Of a stretch of 64,000 nt of DNA, positions 1 to 9,000 are shown piece by piece. The position numbers were made by a program, and so were the translations under genes. The DNA is taken from positions 51,001 through 115,000 of the forward strand of contig CAILLA010000276.1 of NCBI GenBank assembly GCA_903834925.1. The letters run 5' to 3'. The number at the start of each line of letters is the position of its first letter. The stretch's first letter is position 1. The notes below the pieces were generated by a model that saw only the letters and a list, made by a program, of their open reading frames with translations, had not been told where the DNA came from and made no database searches. Origin of the DNA: an uncultured Schlesneria sp. (lineage in GTDB: Bacteria > Planctomycetota > Planctomycetia > Planctomycetales > Planctomycetaceae).

Positions 1-84
1 TCATGATGTTTCATTCACAGTTTACACTTCTGTTGGACGATGTTAAAATCGCTCTCTGTCAATCATCAACCGAAGGCGACCATC

Positions 85-696
85 ATGAACAAGCACATCG
101 CAATTTACGTGAGAGTGAGTAGCAAATCACAAGACCAACGGTCTCAAATCATCGACCTTGAAAAATGGGCAAGCACCCAAGATGGTGAGATTGTCTGGTA
201 TCGAGACAAATTCAGTGGCAAGACAATGGACCGTCCATCATGGAATAAACTGGTGATGGCGATGGAGTCAGGCAATGTGTCTAAAGTGGTTTGCTGGCGA
301 CTCGACAGATTGGGGCGAACAGCGAAAGGACTCACCGCTCTTTTCGATGATTTGATTGCCAAAAAAATTGGCTTGTTCAGCTTGAGAGATTGTCTCGACC
401 TTTCAACACCTGCTGGTCGTTTGATGGCAAATGTTTTGGCATCTGTTGCCGCTTATGAAACCGAAGTTCGTGCCGAACGAGTCCTTGCTGGTCAAGCCGT
501 GGCACGAGCGAACGGTAAAACTTGGGGTGGCTCAAAAGCGGGTAGGCAAATCACCGTGTCGGACGAACAGAAATCCCAAGTTCTTTCGATGCAAGGTGAA
601 AAAATTGCAAAAATCGCTCGCACCGTTGGCTTAACAAGACCGACCGTGTATCGACTCATTCGACAATCACAGTCATCATCACTGTCGCTGAAATAA
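85..696 (+). CDS. Serine recombinase (resolvase/invertase family), 203 aa
   Basis: Site-specific DNA recombinase that would cut and rejoin DNA through a 5'-phosphoserine link. The N-terminus reads IAIYVRVSSKSQ, with the expected nucleophile at Ser12, followed by the arginine-rich RLDRLGRTAKGL motif near residue 75, a long helix region, and a C-terminal Hin-like helix-turn-helix (KIAKIARTVGLTRPTVYRLI). Length matches small resolvases or invertases, not large serine integrases. An in-frame ATG exists at 40, but family homology begins at the ATG at 85. The 3' end overlaps the convergent small gene at 679-873 by 18 bp. Together with the HUH protein at 1065-1892 and the adjacent tRNA-Pro it marks the end of a mobile element that extends beyond the left edge. 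Whether it resolves co-integrates or inverts a segment cannot be told. Confidence 0.93.
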   Translation: MNKHIAIYVRVSSKSQDQRSQIIDLEKWASTQDGEIVWYRDKFSGKTMDRPSWNKLVMAMESGNVSKVVCWRLDRLGRTAKGLTALFDDLIAKKIGLFSLRDCLDLSTPAGRLMANVLASVAAYETEVRAERVLAGQAVARANGKTWGGSKAGRQITVSDEQKSQVLSMQGEKIAKIARTVGLTRPTVYRLIRQSQSSSLSLK

Positions 697-873
697 ACCA
701 AATTTCGGTGGGGTTGGTGCAACTGGCACAATCGGCTTCGACAATGTTGAGACCGATTTTTTCTTTTTTGGTAGCGTTGGCGGTGGTGGCAATCGGCTCA
801 ATCCAACAACTGCATTTTTGTCATTGAGCCAAAGCCCCTCTTTGATTTGCACGAATTCTGAAAACTTCATCAT
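679..873 (-). CDS. Small proline-rich hypothetical protein, 64 aa
   Basis: A short protein with a folded-looking N-terminal stretch (FSEFVQIKEGLWLNDKNAVV, then GLSRL) followed by a Pro/Lys-rich tail. The EGLWLNDKNAV-G-S-R pattern resembles small uncharacterised proteins I associate with planctomycete genomes and their mobile elements; that recall is not checked. Two consecutive ATGs (873 and 870) are possible starts, and a longer reading frame runs upstream to 969, but the recognisable part starts here. The start codons lie inside a perfect 20-bp palindrome (863-882), which could be an operator or a coincidence. It is convergent with the recombinase, overlapping it by 18 bp. Function unknown. 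Confidence 0.5.
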   Translation of the reverse strand: MMKFSEFVQIKEGLWLNDKNAVVGLSRLPPPPTLPKKKKSVSTLSKPIVPVAPTPPKFGLFQRQ

Positions 874-882
874 GATGAAGTT
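863..882. promoter_or_regulatory. Perfect 20-bp palindrome over the start of the 64-aa gene
   Basis: Ten-base arms AACTTCATCA and TGATGAAGTT are exactly complementary with no spacer. The palindrome covers both candidate start codons of the minus-strand gene ending at 679. A dimeric regulator or the element's own recombinase could bind here; this is inference. Confidence 0.4.
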
Positions 883-1064
883 ATTTATGATTGTCGTTGA
901 ATAAAAAGAAACCCGACGTAGCCGCATGGCAGGCGGGGGCAGGAGTCCCGTTTTTTTACGGACATCCAAATAATTGTTGTATTCTTAACTTTGCAACAAA
1001 GACCGACTTGGCCGTAGCACTCCAAACATTCCAGCAGCACTCCTACAATGAACCTTAAAACGCT

Positions 1065-1892
1065 TCAAACAGAGGATTTAAGCTCTGAACGGTCTTCTTG
1101 CCCGAAAACCTGTTCAATCCAAAGTTGAGTGCTGGGTAAGTCCCAATAATAACCGAAACTTCGTTCGATTTGTTCCAATGGAACATACTCACAAACGAAA
1201 TCAAATGCGTGTTCGGCGAGTCGCCTGATATTCTTTTGTGTCAGCCCTTCTGCAATCCTTTTTTCTCTGGCAATGACATCTTTCCAAACAAAAGCACGGC
1301 TCTTAAACCAAAAATTTCCGATTGTCCCGACCTTGCGAATTCCAAGACCTGATTTGAATAATAATCGCTTCTTTCTGTACAAGTCGGCGACGTGAATTCC
1401 TGCCTTTGTGTCTCCTGATGTTTTCGCTTTCGTGATGTATCTGAGAAGTCGTCCATCCTTCTGGTCTACGGGCTTGAAGTTTTTGTGCCATCTTCCAAGT
1501 GCTCTGCTAGGAAGGGATTTTTCAATGATTTCTTCGAGTTCCACCCGTGAATGAAAGCTACTCAGCAAGAGGTGATAATGAACTTTGTTTGTTCGTGTCG
1601 GTTCACGAACCCAGAGTGCGACAATTCCATTTCTCTTGAGATTTCTGGCGGCTTTTTTCCACCAATCATTGATGGCTTTAGGTTGCATGACCACATCAAC
1701 ATAAATAGTCAGAAACCAAGTGTATCGCCGTCGTGTCAGTTCACGATTATGGGCAAGACATGTTGTCAGATTTTGAGCTTCATTGAGATACCCTTGAACT
1801 GTCTCAGTCCATGATTTCAGCTTGAAATTAGACGATTTTGTCCAAAGTGGTTTTTGTTGAAAGATTTTGTCATCAGGAATACTACAATACAT
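1065..1892 (-). CDS. HUH endonuclease, Rep-like replication initiator, 275 aa
   Basis: Likely single-strand nickase of a rolling-circle plasmid or integrated element. The three expected motifs occur in order: motif 1 WFLTIYV (about residues 59-65), motif 2 HYH inside KVHYHLLLSS (His105 and His107, metal ligands) and motif 3 RYITKAK with the probable nucleophile Tyr152 and Lys155. One active tyrosine suggests a Y1-type Rep. The frame opens with a TTG at 1922, but the ATG at 1892 has AAAGGA five bases upstream and is preferred. An 11-bp hairpin lies 32-60 bp upstream and two more follow before the tRNA, which could form an origin. The C-terminal ~100 residues are not recognised. It could also be a transposon-type HUH protein; size and tRNA-adjacent position favour a Rep of an integrated element. 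Confidence 0.75.
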   Translation of the reverse strand: MYCSIPDDKIFQQKPLWTKSSNFKLKSWTETVQGYLNEAQNLTTCLAHNRELTRRRYTWFLTIYVDVVMQPKAINDWWKKAARNLKRNGIVALWVREPTRTNKVHYHLLLSSFHSRVELEEIIEKSLPSRALGRWHKNFKPVDQKDGRLLRYITKAKTSGDTKAGIHVADLYRKKRLLFKSGLGIRKVGTIGNFWFKSRAFVWKDVIAREKRIAEGLTQKNIRRLAEHAFDFVCEYVPLEQIERSFGYYWDLPSTQLWIEQVFGQEDRSELKSSV

Positions 1893-1923
1893 TACTGTCC
1901 TTTGAGGGGATGGTGATTTCAAG

Positions 1924-1952
1924 AGACCACGTTGCCCTAAACAACGTGGTCT
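1924..1952. repeat. 11-bp hairpin upstream of the HUH gene
   Basis: Arms AGACCACGTTG (1924-1934) and CAACGTGGTCT (1942-1952) pair perfectly around a 7-nt loop. There is no clear T-run, so a simple terminator is unlikely. Its position just upstream of a HUH nickase makes it a candidate nick site or origin hairpin. Confidence 0.5.
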
Positions 1953-2046
1953 TCTCTATTGTAGTGTCGTGATTTAATTTTCCTTGTCGCACTTTGTCGT
2001 ATTCTTCCTTATTGTATATTAGATAGCCCTTCCAAGACCACGAAAA

Positions 2047-2077
2047 AGTCCCTGCGGGCATCATGCCTACAGGGACT
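2047..2077 (-). terminator. Candidate intrinsic terminator downstream of tRNA-Pro
   Basis: Arms AGTCCCTG and CAGGGACT enclose a second 5-bp stem (GGCAT/ATGCC). On the minus strand the hairpin is followed at once by TTTTT, as expected for a rho-independent terminator about 115 bp after the tRNA 3' end. It may instead belong to the mobile element's origin. Confidence 0.5.
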
Positions 2078-2087
2078 CGATTTTCTC

Positions 2088-2128
2088 TTGTTGGAACGCA
2101 CCGGGCATCACCCCGACCAGTCCAACAA
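2088..2128. repeat. Inverted repeat between the mobile element and the tRNA
   Basis: Arms TTGTTGGA (2088-2095) and TCCAACAA (2121-2128) are perfect, with a G/C-rich inner region. This is the third hairpin between the Rep-like gene and the tRNA. Confidence 0.4.
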
Positions 2129-2191
2129 ACCGTCCAAGTTTTCCGTCCAAATTTCGCTTGTCGCAAACCATTTTAGGATATGGACTTAAAA

Positions 2192-2266
2192 TCGGGATGA
2201 CAGGATTTGAACCTGCGACCTCTACGTCCCGAACGTAGCGCTCTAGCCAAGCTGAGCTACATCCCG
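2192..2266 (-). tRNA. tRNA-Pro (anticodon CGG)
   Basis: Read on the minus strand it folds into a full cloverleaf: acceptor CGGGATG/CATCCCG, D-arm GCTC...GAGC, anticodon stem CTACG/CGTAG with loop TTCGGGA, and T-arm GCAGG TTCAAAT CCTGT. The anticodon is CGG (proline, codon CCG). C1-G72, A73 and G37 are typical of bacterial tRNA-Pro. CCA is not encoded. The mobile element lies on the 3' side, the usual side for tRNA-targeted integration. Confidence 0.95.
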
Positions 2267-2382
2267 TTAATTTTCCCCACTCAATATAATCATGGGTGGG
2301 ATTGTCGCCAAGAGATTGATCGTTCATCATCTTCTGCTGTTCTGATTTTGCGACACACTCCAGACCGCTTCAAGATAGACGC

Positions 2383-3486
2383 ATGATTGTTGATGAATTG
2401 ACGATTTCTACTGTTCGCGAACGCCTCGTTAAACTGCCTCCGTTGACCTATGGTTCATTGAGATTGCCGTCTCGGTACCTGCTTTCGCCGTTGGCAGGTT
2501 ATACAAATCTGCCGTTTCGGCGGATTGTTCGGGAAATTGGTGGGGTGGGGCTGGGGACGACTGATCTGGTCAATGCACGCGGGTTGCTTGAGGGAAAGGG
2601 AAAGACGCTGCATCTGGTTGAGACTTGTCCTGAGGATCGGCCGTTTGCTGTGCAGATTTTTGGTAGTGATCCGTCTGTCATGCGCGATGCGGCTCAGTTA
2701 CTGGAGGGACGTGGTGTTGATTCCATCGATATCAACATGGGTTGCCCTGTTCAGCGGATTACCAAGGGTGGGGCCGGGGCCAGCATGATGTGCCGCGTCG
2801 ACAGTACTGTCGAACTGGTTCGGACGGTGGTCGAATCGGTTCGGATACCTGTGACGGTCAAAATGCGGCTGGGGTGGGATAGTACCCAACTGACGGCACC
2901 GAAGTTCGCTCGTGAATTTGAACAGGTTGGCGTGGCCGCCGTGGCGATCCATGGTCGGACGCGCGAGCAGGGGTTTAGCGGTGCGGTCGATCGGGACGGA
3001 ATTCGGCAAGTTGTTGAGGCGGTCGATAAGATTCCTGTGATCGGTAATGGGGACATTCGATCGATTGCCGATGGCGAGCGGATGTTTGCCGAAACTGGTT
3101 GTCATGGGATTTCCATGGGACGAGGAGCGCTGGCGAACCCCTGGATCTTCCGCCAGTTTGTTGAATGGGAAACGACGGGACAGTACTCGCCAGCTGGGCA
3201 CTTTGAAGATCGATTGTCATTGCTGATGCGACAGTTCGGGTATCTCGAACAGCAGCGAGGGACCGAGCGGGCGATTGTCTCGTTTCGAAAGATGGCTCAT
3301 TGGTATTTGAAAGCAATGTGCGTCAACGCCTACTTGCGTAATCTCATGCAAAGTGCTCGAACGCGATCCGAATTTGAATTGGCAGTACGTGAGATTGCCA
3401 ACTCCGGGCCAACTCGTGGGACTCGAACGGGCGTGTTGCCCGATCTGGTCATTCCCGTTCCGTCCGGGCCGGTTGAAAACTGGTGA
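2383..3486 (+). CDS. dus: tRNA-dihydrouridine synthase (Dus family), 367 aa
   Basis: FMN enzyme that reduces uridine to dihydrouridine in the tRNA D-loop using NADPH. The TIM barrel begins at LLSPLAGYTNLPFRRI (about residue 34), continues to DINMGCPVQRITKGGAGASM with the catalytic cysteine in GCP, then KMRLGW and AIHGRTREQGFSG, and ends with PVIGNGDI and MGRGALANPWIF, which hold the FMN phosphate. Order and length fit the DusB-like group common in bacteria. The end overlaps the GTG upstream of the mutY start, and the stop lies 8 bp before the preferred mutY ATG, so the two are likely co-transcribed. It is the first gene after the tRNA-Pro and is unlikely to belong to the mobile element. Confidence 0.95.
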   Translation: MIVDELTISTVRERLVKLPPLTYGSLRLPSRYLLSPLAGYTNLPFRRIVREIGGVGLGTTDLVNARGLLEGKGKTLHLVETCPEDRPFAVQIFGSDPSVMRDAAQLLEGRGVDSIDINMGCPVQRITKGGAGASMMCRVDSTVELVRTVVESVRIPVTVKMRLGWDSTQLTAPKFAREFEQVGVAAVAIHGRTREQGFSGAVDRDGIRQVVEAVDKIPVIGNGDIRSIADGERMFAETGCHGISMGRGALANPWIFRQFVEWETTGQYSPAGHFEDRLSLLMRQFGYLEQQRGTERAIVSFRKMAHWYLKAMCVNAYLRNLMQSARTRSEFELAVREIANSGPTRGTRTGVLPDLVIPVPSGPVENW

Positions 3487-3494
3487 GTCACCGC

Positions 3495-4628
3495 ATGAAC
3501 CCTGCTGACTATTCCTCATTTCGCCGGAAGTTGATTGACTGGTACGTCGATCGGGGACGGGATCTGCCCTGGCGTCGAAACCATGATCCTTACCAGATCT
3601 GGATCAGCGAGATCATGTTGCAGCAAACAACGGTTGCGGCAGTGATCCCCTATTTTGAAAGGTTTTTAACACAGTTTCCGACAGTTGCGGATCTGGCCAC
3701 AGCGGAAGAATCGGAAATTTTGAAGTTATGGGAAGGGCTTGGCTACTACAGTCGCGCAAGAAACATTCATCGAGCAGCGAAGGTGATCGTCGAACAATAC
3801 TCGGGCGTTTTTCCAACCGAACTCGACGCACTGCAATCGTTGCCGGGGATTGGTCGTTATACGGCTGGTGCTATTGCCTCGTTCGCGTTTGACCAGCGTG
3901 CTCCGATCGTCGAAGCGAACACGCTGCGGCTTTATTGCCGGTTGATTGGATACGACGGCGATCCACGCTCACGTGACGGACAGGAAAGACTCTGGCGATT
4001 TGCGGAAGACGTATTACCCCAAAAAGGGTCAGGTCGGCTAAATCAAGCGTTGATGGAATTGGGAGCGACGGTCTGCTCTGTTCGTGAACCTGATTGTGAA
4101 TCATGCCCGGTTCATTCTTACTGCCAGACTTTTCGAGAAGGGACACAAGCGACGATCCCTCAACCCAAACCGAAGACGGTCATTACGGAAACCACTGAAG
4201 TTTCGATCGGTATTCGTATGGGTTCGAAGTTTCTTCTCCGGAAGAGAACGTCGAATGAGCGTTGGGCTGGGCTTTGGGATTTTGTCCGATTTGAGATTGA
4301 GCATGCCGCAAGCACATTTGATTCAGCGTTCGTTGTGGGGTCGGTGCTGGACCGGACTGGACTATCTATCATAATGGGGCCTCAAATCGCCGTGTTCAAA
4401 CACAGTGTGACTCGTTACCGCATCACGCTGAAATGCTTTACGGCGGATCGAGTCAAAGGCCGACTCAAAGCAAACGAAGAATGGCAATGGGTTCAGCCGG
4501 CTGATTTTAATGGGTACCCGCTGTCCGTTACTGCGCGACAGTTTGCCGAGCAACTGAAACAGCAACTTGTTAACGATCACGAGACACCGAAAGCAGGGAA
4601 AACGAAGAAGAGAAGTTTGGAACACTAA
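3495..4628 (+). CDS. mutY: A/G-specific adenine glycosylase MutY, 377 aa
   Basis: Base-excision repair enzyme that removes adenine paired with 8-oxoguanine. Visible features: catalytic Glu39 in WISEIMLQQT, helix-hairpin-helix LPGIGRYTAG (116-125), four [4Fe-4S] ligands Cys194-x6-Cys201-x2-Cys204-x5-Cys210, and a C-terminal NUDIX-like recognition domain from about residue 230 (LLRKRTSNERWAGLWDF). The ATG at 3495 has GGTGAG seven bases upstream and is preferred over the GTG at 3483, which overlaps the dus stop. Odd point: the position of the canonical catalytic Asp (ILDGNV in E. coli, Asp138) is Glu140 here, within PIVEANTLRL. This may be a lineage variant that keeps the carboxylate. Confidence 0.95.
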   Translation: MNPADYSSFRRKLIDWYVDRGRDLPWRRNHDPYQIWISEIMLQQTTVAAVIPYFERFLTQFPTVADLATAEESEILKLWEGLGYYSRARNIHRAAKVIVEQYSGVFPTELDALQSLPGIGRYTAGAIASFAFDQRAPIVEANTLRLYCRLIGYDGDPRSRDGQERLWRFAEDVLPQKGSGRLNQALMELGATVCSVREPDCESCPVHSYCQTFREGTQATIPQPKPKTVITETTEVSIGIRMGSKFLLRKRTSNERWAGLWDFVRFEIEHAASTFDSAFVVGSVLDRTGLSIIMGPQIAVFKHSVTRYRITLKCFTADRVKGRLKANEEWQWVQPADFNGYPLSVTARQFAEQLKQQLVNDHETPKAGKTKKRSLEH

Positions 4629-4748
4629 TCTTCGCTAGTTTGCACTAATAAGAAATGGCAATTGGCAGAGGCCCGGGCGTTTCCTGGCGCGAATTGCCGC
4701 TTGATGTAACTGTAATTCTAAAGCAATCACATTTCGGAGTCTGATTTC

Positions 4749-5702
4749 ATGGCAAATTTCGATATCGGTCTGCCGCCGGGCGTTTTGGCTGCTCCTACGA
4801 CTGCGGCTGGTGTGGCCTTTACGGAAGGTCCAGCATGTGATGTGAAGGGGAATCTTTACTTTACTGACATTGTTAACAACCGAATCCTGGTACTGGATGC
4901 TGAGGCAAAGTATTACCGCGTCTTCCGATCTCCGAGTGGACGAGCCAATGGCCTACTGTTTGATGCCCAGGGGCGATTGCTGGCTTGCGAAGGGAATGAG
5001 TTTTGTCCGAACGATGGAAACCGCCGAATTACTCGAACTAATCTGACGACTGGAGCTGTTGAGGTTCTGACCGATCGATATGACGGGAAGAGGTACAACG
5101 CACCTAACGACATTGCGGCATGTTCTAACGGGCAACTCTTCTTTACCGACCCCTGTTACTGGGATCGGAGCACGATGGAACTCGACCACGATTCGGTCTA
5201 TCGGATTGATCTTGATGGGACGGTGACACGGGTGCTGACGCAACCTCAGATACAACGACCGAACGGGATCGCATTGAGCCCGGATGAAAAAACGTTGTAT
5301 CTGGTCGACAGTTGTCCGATTGCCAATGGTCATCGCAAGATCTGGTCATTCGATCTCGCCAGTGATGGAACTCTTAGCCATCAGAAGTTGGTCATTGACT
5401 TTGCTCCAGGCCGGGGTGGTGATGGGATGTGTGTCGATTCTCAGGGGACTTTGTATATCGCCGCAGGAGTTTCGCACGCACGCAGTGCAAATGAAACGAA
5501 CGAAGTTCTTCCAGGCGTTTATGCTGTTCGGCCAGATGGAATTTTGCTTGGTCGCATTCCCGTCTTTGAAGACGTAATCACGAATTGCACTTGGGGAGGT
5601 GCCGATTTAAGAACGCTTTACATCACTGCGGGGAAGACTGTTTATCAGGTTCGGGTTGACGTTCCAGGCTGGGTCGTGCATCGCCAACCCGTGTCAGTGT
5701 AA
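4749..5702 (+). CDS. SMP-30/gluconolactonase/LRE-like beta-propeller protein, 317 aa
   Basis: Six-bladed propeller lactonase family, which hydrolyses sugar lactones with a bound divalent metal. Signature pieces: FTEGPACDVKGNLYFTDI (metal-ligand Glu26), GRANGLLFDAQGRLLACEGN, YNAPNDIAACSNGQLFFTDP, QRPNGIALSPDEKTLYLVDS and GGDGMCVDSQGTLYIA, matching the expected Glu/Asn/Asn/Asp metal site. No signal peptide is visible, so it is probably cytoplasmic. CGGAG lies about ten bases before the ATG. It stands alone between mutY and a convergent gene. The actual substrate is unknown; sugar-acid lactones are the usual guess. Confidence 0.9.
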   Translation: MANFDIGLPPGVLAAPTTAAGVAFTEGPACDVKGNLYFTDIVNNRILVLDAEAKYYRVFRSPSGRANGLLFDAQGRLLACEGNEFCPNDGNRRITRTNLTTGAVEVLTDRYDGKRYNAPNDIAACSNGQLFFTDPCYWDRSTMELDHDSVYRIDLDGTVTRVLTQPQIQRPNGIALSPDEKTLYLVDSCPIANGHRKIWSFDLASDGTLSHQKLVIDFAPGRGGDGMCVDSQGTLYIAAGVSHARSANETNEVLPGVYAVRPDGILLGRIPVFEDVITNCTWGGADLRTLYITAGKTVYQVRVDVPGWVVHRQPVSV

Positions 5703-6045
5703 TCGGTAGAACGTAGCCCATCGATCGCTGATGGAGTCACTCGTATCAATGACATTCAAAAGAGTTTCGCCACAGATGCGCACAGAACAACACAGATAAA
5801 GGGGAGCAAACCCCATGAAATACAGTTGAAAGACACTTTTTCCGGTATTTACTGTGGTGCATTGATCTGTATTACTAACGTTTGATTTCTTTGCTGGGCG
5901 CGAAGAATCGATTGAAGAAAAGAATCCGGGGACTTACGTCGCCCGGTTCGCCTCGACTGTTTTTTTTCGTGGTTTTCGTGGTTCAAATTCGTATCCAGAT
6001 TGGGTTGCGAGCGACAGCCCGCGCCAGTTGAATCTGTGGCCAATA
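5703..6045. other. Intergenic gap with one REP-like palindrome
   Basis: No supported gene between two convergent coding regions. At 5920-5956 lies a copy of the repeat family AATCCGRGGRCTTACG...CCCGG...CGCCT also found at 41133, 41325, 45251 and 45353. Confidence 0.6.
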
Positions 6046-9000
6046 CTATTTTTTAACTGGCTGAAGTCCCTTGTCTGTCAGTCGCGATGATCCCAGTCCA
6101 CGTGTCGCGTCGGAAGAGAATACATGTGACGGGGGAATGCTTCCGTCGACAAGATTGGAGGCGCGTTCCCACATTTTTTCGTCAAAATGGGACTGGACAT
6201 CCTTCCCATCCGGTATCCGAACCAGTCCAAAGGCATCATTGAAAACATCGTGCTTGGATTCCCAAATCGTTTTACCGCCAGTTTCATACGCGATCCGTAC
6301 TGAAACACCCTTACGCTGAAGCGTGATATCGGGTGCATTTGCACCCGTTGTTCCCCCCAGCATTTTTAGCGTGACCGTTCCAGAAACATTGGCGGGGGCG
6401 ATTGACACTACCATTTTTACCGGCGCCTTCTCGTCGATCGTCAGTTCGTTCTTTTTGATTCCACTATTGATCTCGTCGCGAACATTTTTTGAATAGTCTG
6501 ATAGACCGGCAGGATCAGGGCATTCGAACTTCAGTCCGATGGAGCTTCCTGGATGAACCAATGCCTGAGCGTCGAAGGTTTTACCCTCCAGAAGCTTCGT
6601 GGTTGCAGGCTCGGGAAGTGTCAGTGCTTTAATCTGACCGGGTTTTCCGTTTTCACCAGAACCCGCCAGCCAGAACCGACCATCGAAAGTTTTTCGCCCA
6701 AACGTCAAGTTGTCCTGTGAATCGTAGACGTACGACCAGACGATTGCCTTACGGCTCAAATCAAGCAACATGAGTGAACGCCCCAGATTGATCTTTGTGG
6801 TTTGAACGCTTGGAGTATTCGTCCGTGGGCTGCCTAACAAAAGTTCGTTTTCTCCGCACCAGACCATCGGCGCGGTTGCCTGAGGAATCGGTACTGACGT
6901 GGCCGAACCGGTCGCCATGTCAATGACATACACGGCCGTGCCGCGTCGCCCATCCGTTAATGCGGCCAGTTTGTCCCCTTTCAGCCCGAAGGACATCTCA
7001 AGGACGTTTCCTTCGATCTGGACAACACCACGCGACTCGCCTGACAAAGCATCTCGAAACTCGATCTTGTTCTGGGCACAGGTGGCGATGAATTTACCTC
7101 CAGGCGAGACCGCGACGGTTCCCGCATCGTCTACGGAATAAACTGGTTCGCATGTCGGTAGTCGGAAGACAATCAATTGATCGTCGATGCTCGCCGCAGC
7201 GACAGTATTGGCATTCAGGAAAACTGCCGAGGCGATCTCGCGTTTCTGCTTGTCAGATTCCTCCTGATAGGGGCGGCAACCGGCAACATGCTGACCATCG
7301 GCACTGAAGACATCCAACCGCCCCTCGCCGTCAATCGCCTGGACCAGTACATGGGAACCATCGGGGCTGACAGCCATCAATTCACAAGGGAAGCTCACGT
7401 CAATGCGGCGGCTTGCAGCCTGTTTGGAAGCATCAACAATTTCGAGCCAATTCTTCAAGCAGGGCGCGGGAGGAATTCGGGTACGGATTCGATTGCGATT
7501 GTTCCCCGAGATAAACTGAGTTCGGAGAACCAAGGATTTCATCGCGGCTGATGATTCGTCTCCTTCATCAGCGATTCGAGCGCAGACAATTCCGGAATTG
7601 GACGAGGAAAACTCGAGTTGGCGACATCGACCCTCGTCCGTATTCAAGGGGATTGAATCAACCAGACTTGCAACGCCGGGTGCAGGATCGGATTCGGCTT
7701 TCCAGGCGGAGTTCGTTGCCGAGCGATTTGCGGCCTTACTACGATCAAATGAAGTCAACTTGGGCAGCTTGGCATCAAACATCAATCCGCCAGCGGCGGC
7801 AACTTCCTTAGCTCGGGCAATGTCGTCAGCCTGGATGATGATTGGCGAAATTGTTGCTGACTTATTTGTCCCCTCCCAAGCTGCGATCGAAGTGTTCGAA
7901 ACGATTCGGCGAGTGACCATCCGGGAGAAATCCAGCGATGGTTTAGGAAGTTCGAAGACCACGCTTTTCGAATCAAGATCAATCACATACTGGCCGGCGA
8001 ACAACAATCGTTTCCCATCCGGGAACCATTGGAGGCCTGATTTACTGCTGAGAATGTCACGTTTTCGTTGATCTGCATCGGGCAGTTCGAAGTCAGCCGT
8101 GATCGCACCGTCGGCGACATTCCAGACGACAACCCGTTCGGCTTTGTCTGTGAATGATTTGGCATAGACACCGGCCAGCTGCTTGCCATCAAGAGAAAAT
8201 GCAATGCCAAAAAGGTCTGGTCCCCGCTCAGCAAATTCCAGTGAAGCGGCTTTGTCGCCGCTGTCCATATCATAGATATCGACGGAATTTTTCAGAAAAT
8301 CTGAGACGACTGCCAGAAATCGGCCACCCGGGCTGAATGCAAACAAGGGATCTGGTTGGCCGTTCTCACCCATTGTGATTTGACGTTCGAGATCGCCAGA
8401 GGGAAGCGTCCAAGACAGAATGCTTCGATGGACATTCGACAATGCAACGAGTCGCTTCGGCGTCGGCAGGCAAACGGCGGCGACGTTGAACTTTTTCGAG
8501 TCGACAGGGAGGACACCAAGCGTCTTCTTAGCCTTGACGTCATAAACCTCGATACCTCCGCCGACCCCATCATGTCGGAACCAGGCGAAGTACGATCCAT
8601 CAGGGCTGACGCCGAGATCACTACCGCCGACCTTGGGTCCCTTGATCGATGCCGTTTTTGCGCCGGTGACTATATTCCACAGTTCAATAGGCTCCTTTGA
8701 GGAAACTTCGTGTCCGATCAAAATCAATGGGCTAGGTGTGGTTGGATGAGTGACAAGTTTTTCCGAAACCCACCCTGCAACCGTTTTGATCTTGAACGGC
8801 TTGCTTTCGTCCAGGACAACGACATCGGGTGACGGGTCGACGGACACTTTCCAGTTTTCAACCGGTTTAAACCCATTCGCTTTTTTGGACTGCTGGAACC
8901 CGGAAGCCGCAGCTGAGGTGACGGGTTTCGCGTTTGGCGGTGGAACGACTGGATTTGTGGCAGGAATCGTATTAGAAGGATTTGGCTGCGAAGCCAGATT

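Noticed and set aside
1882..2166. Minus-strand 94-codon open frame upstream of the HUH gene
   Set aside because: It overlaps the Rep start and two hairpins, has no recognisable content and runs through the probable terminator.
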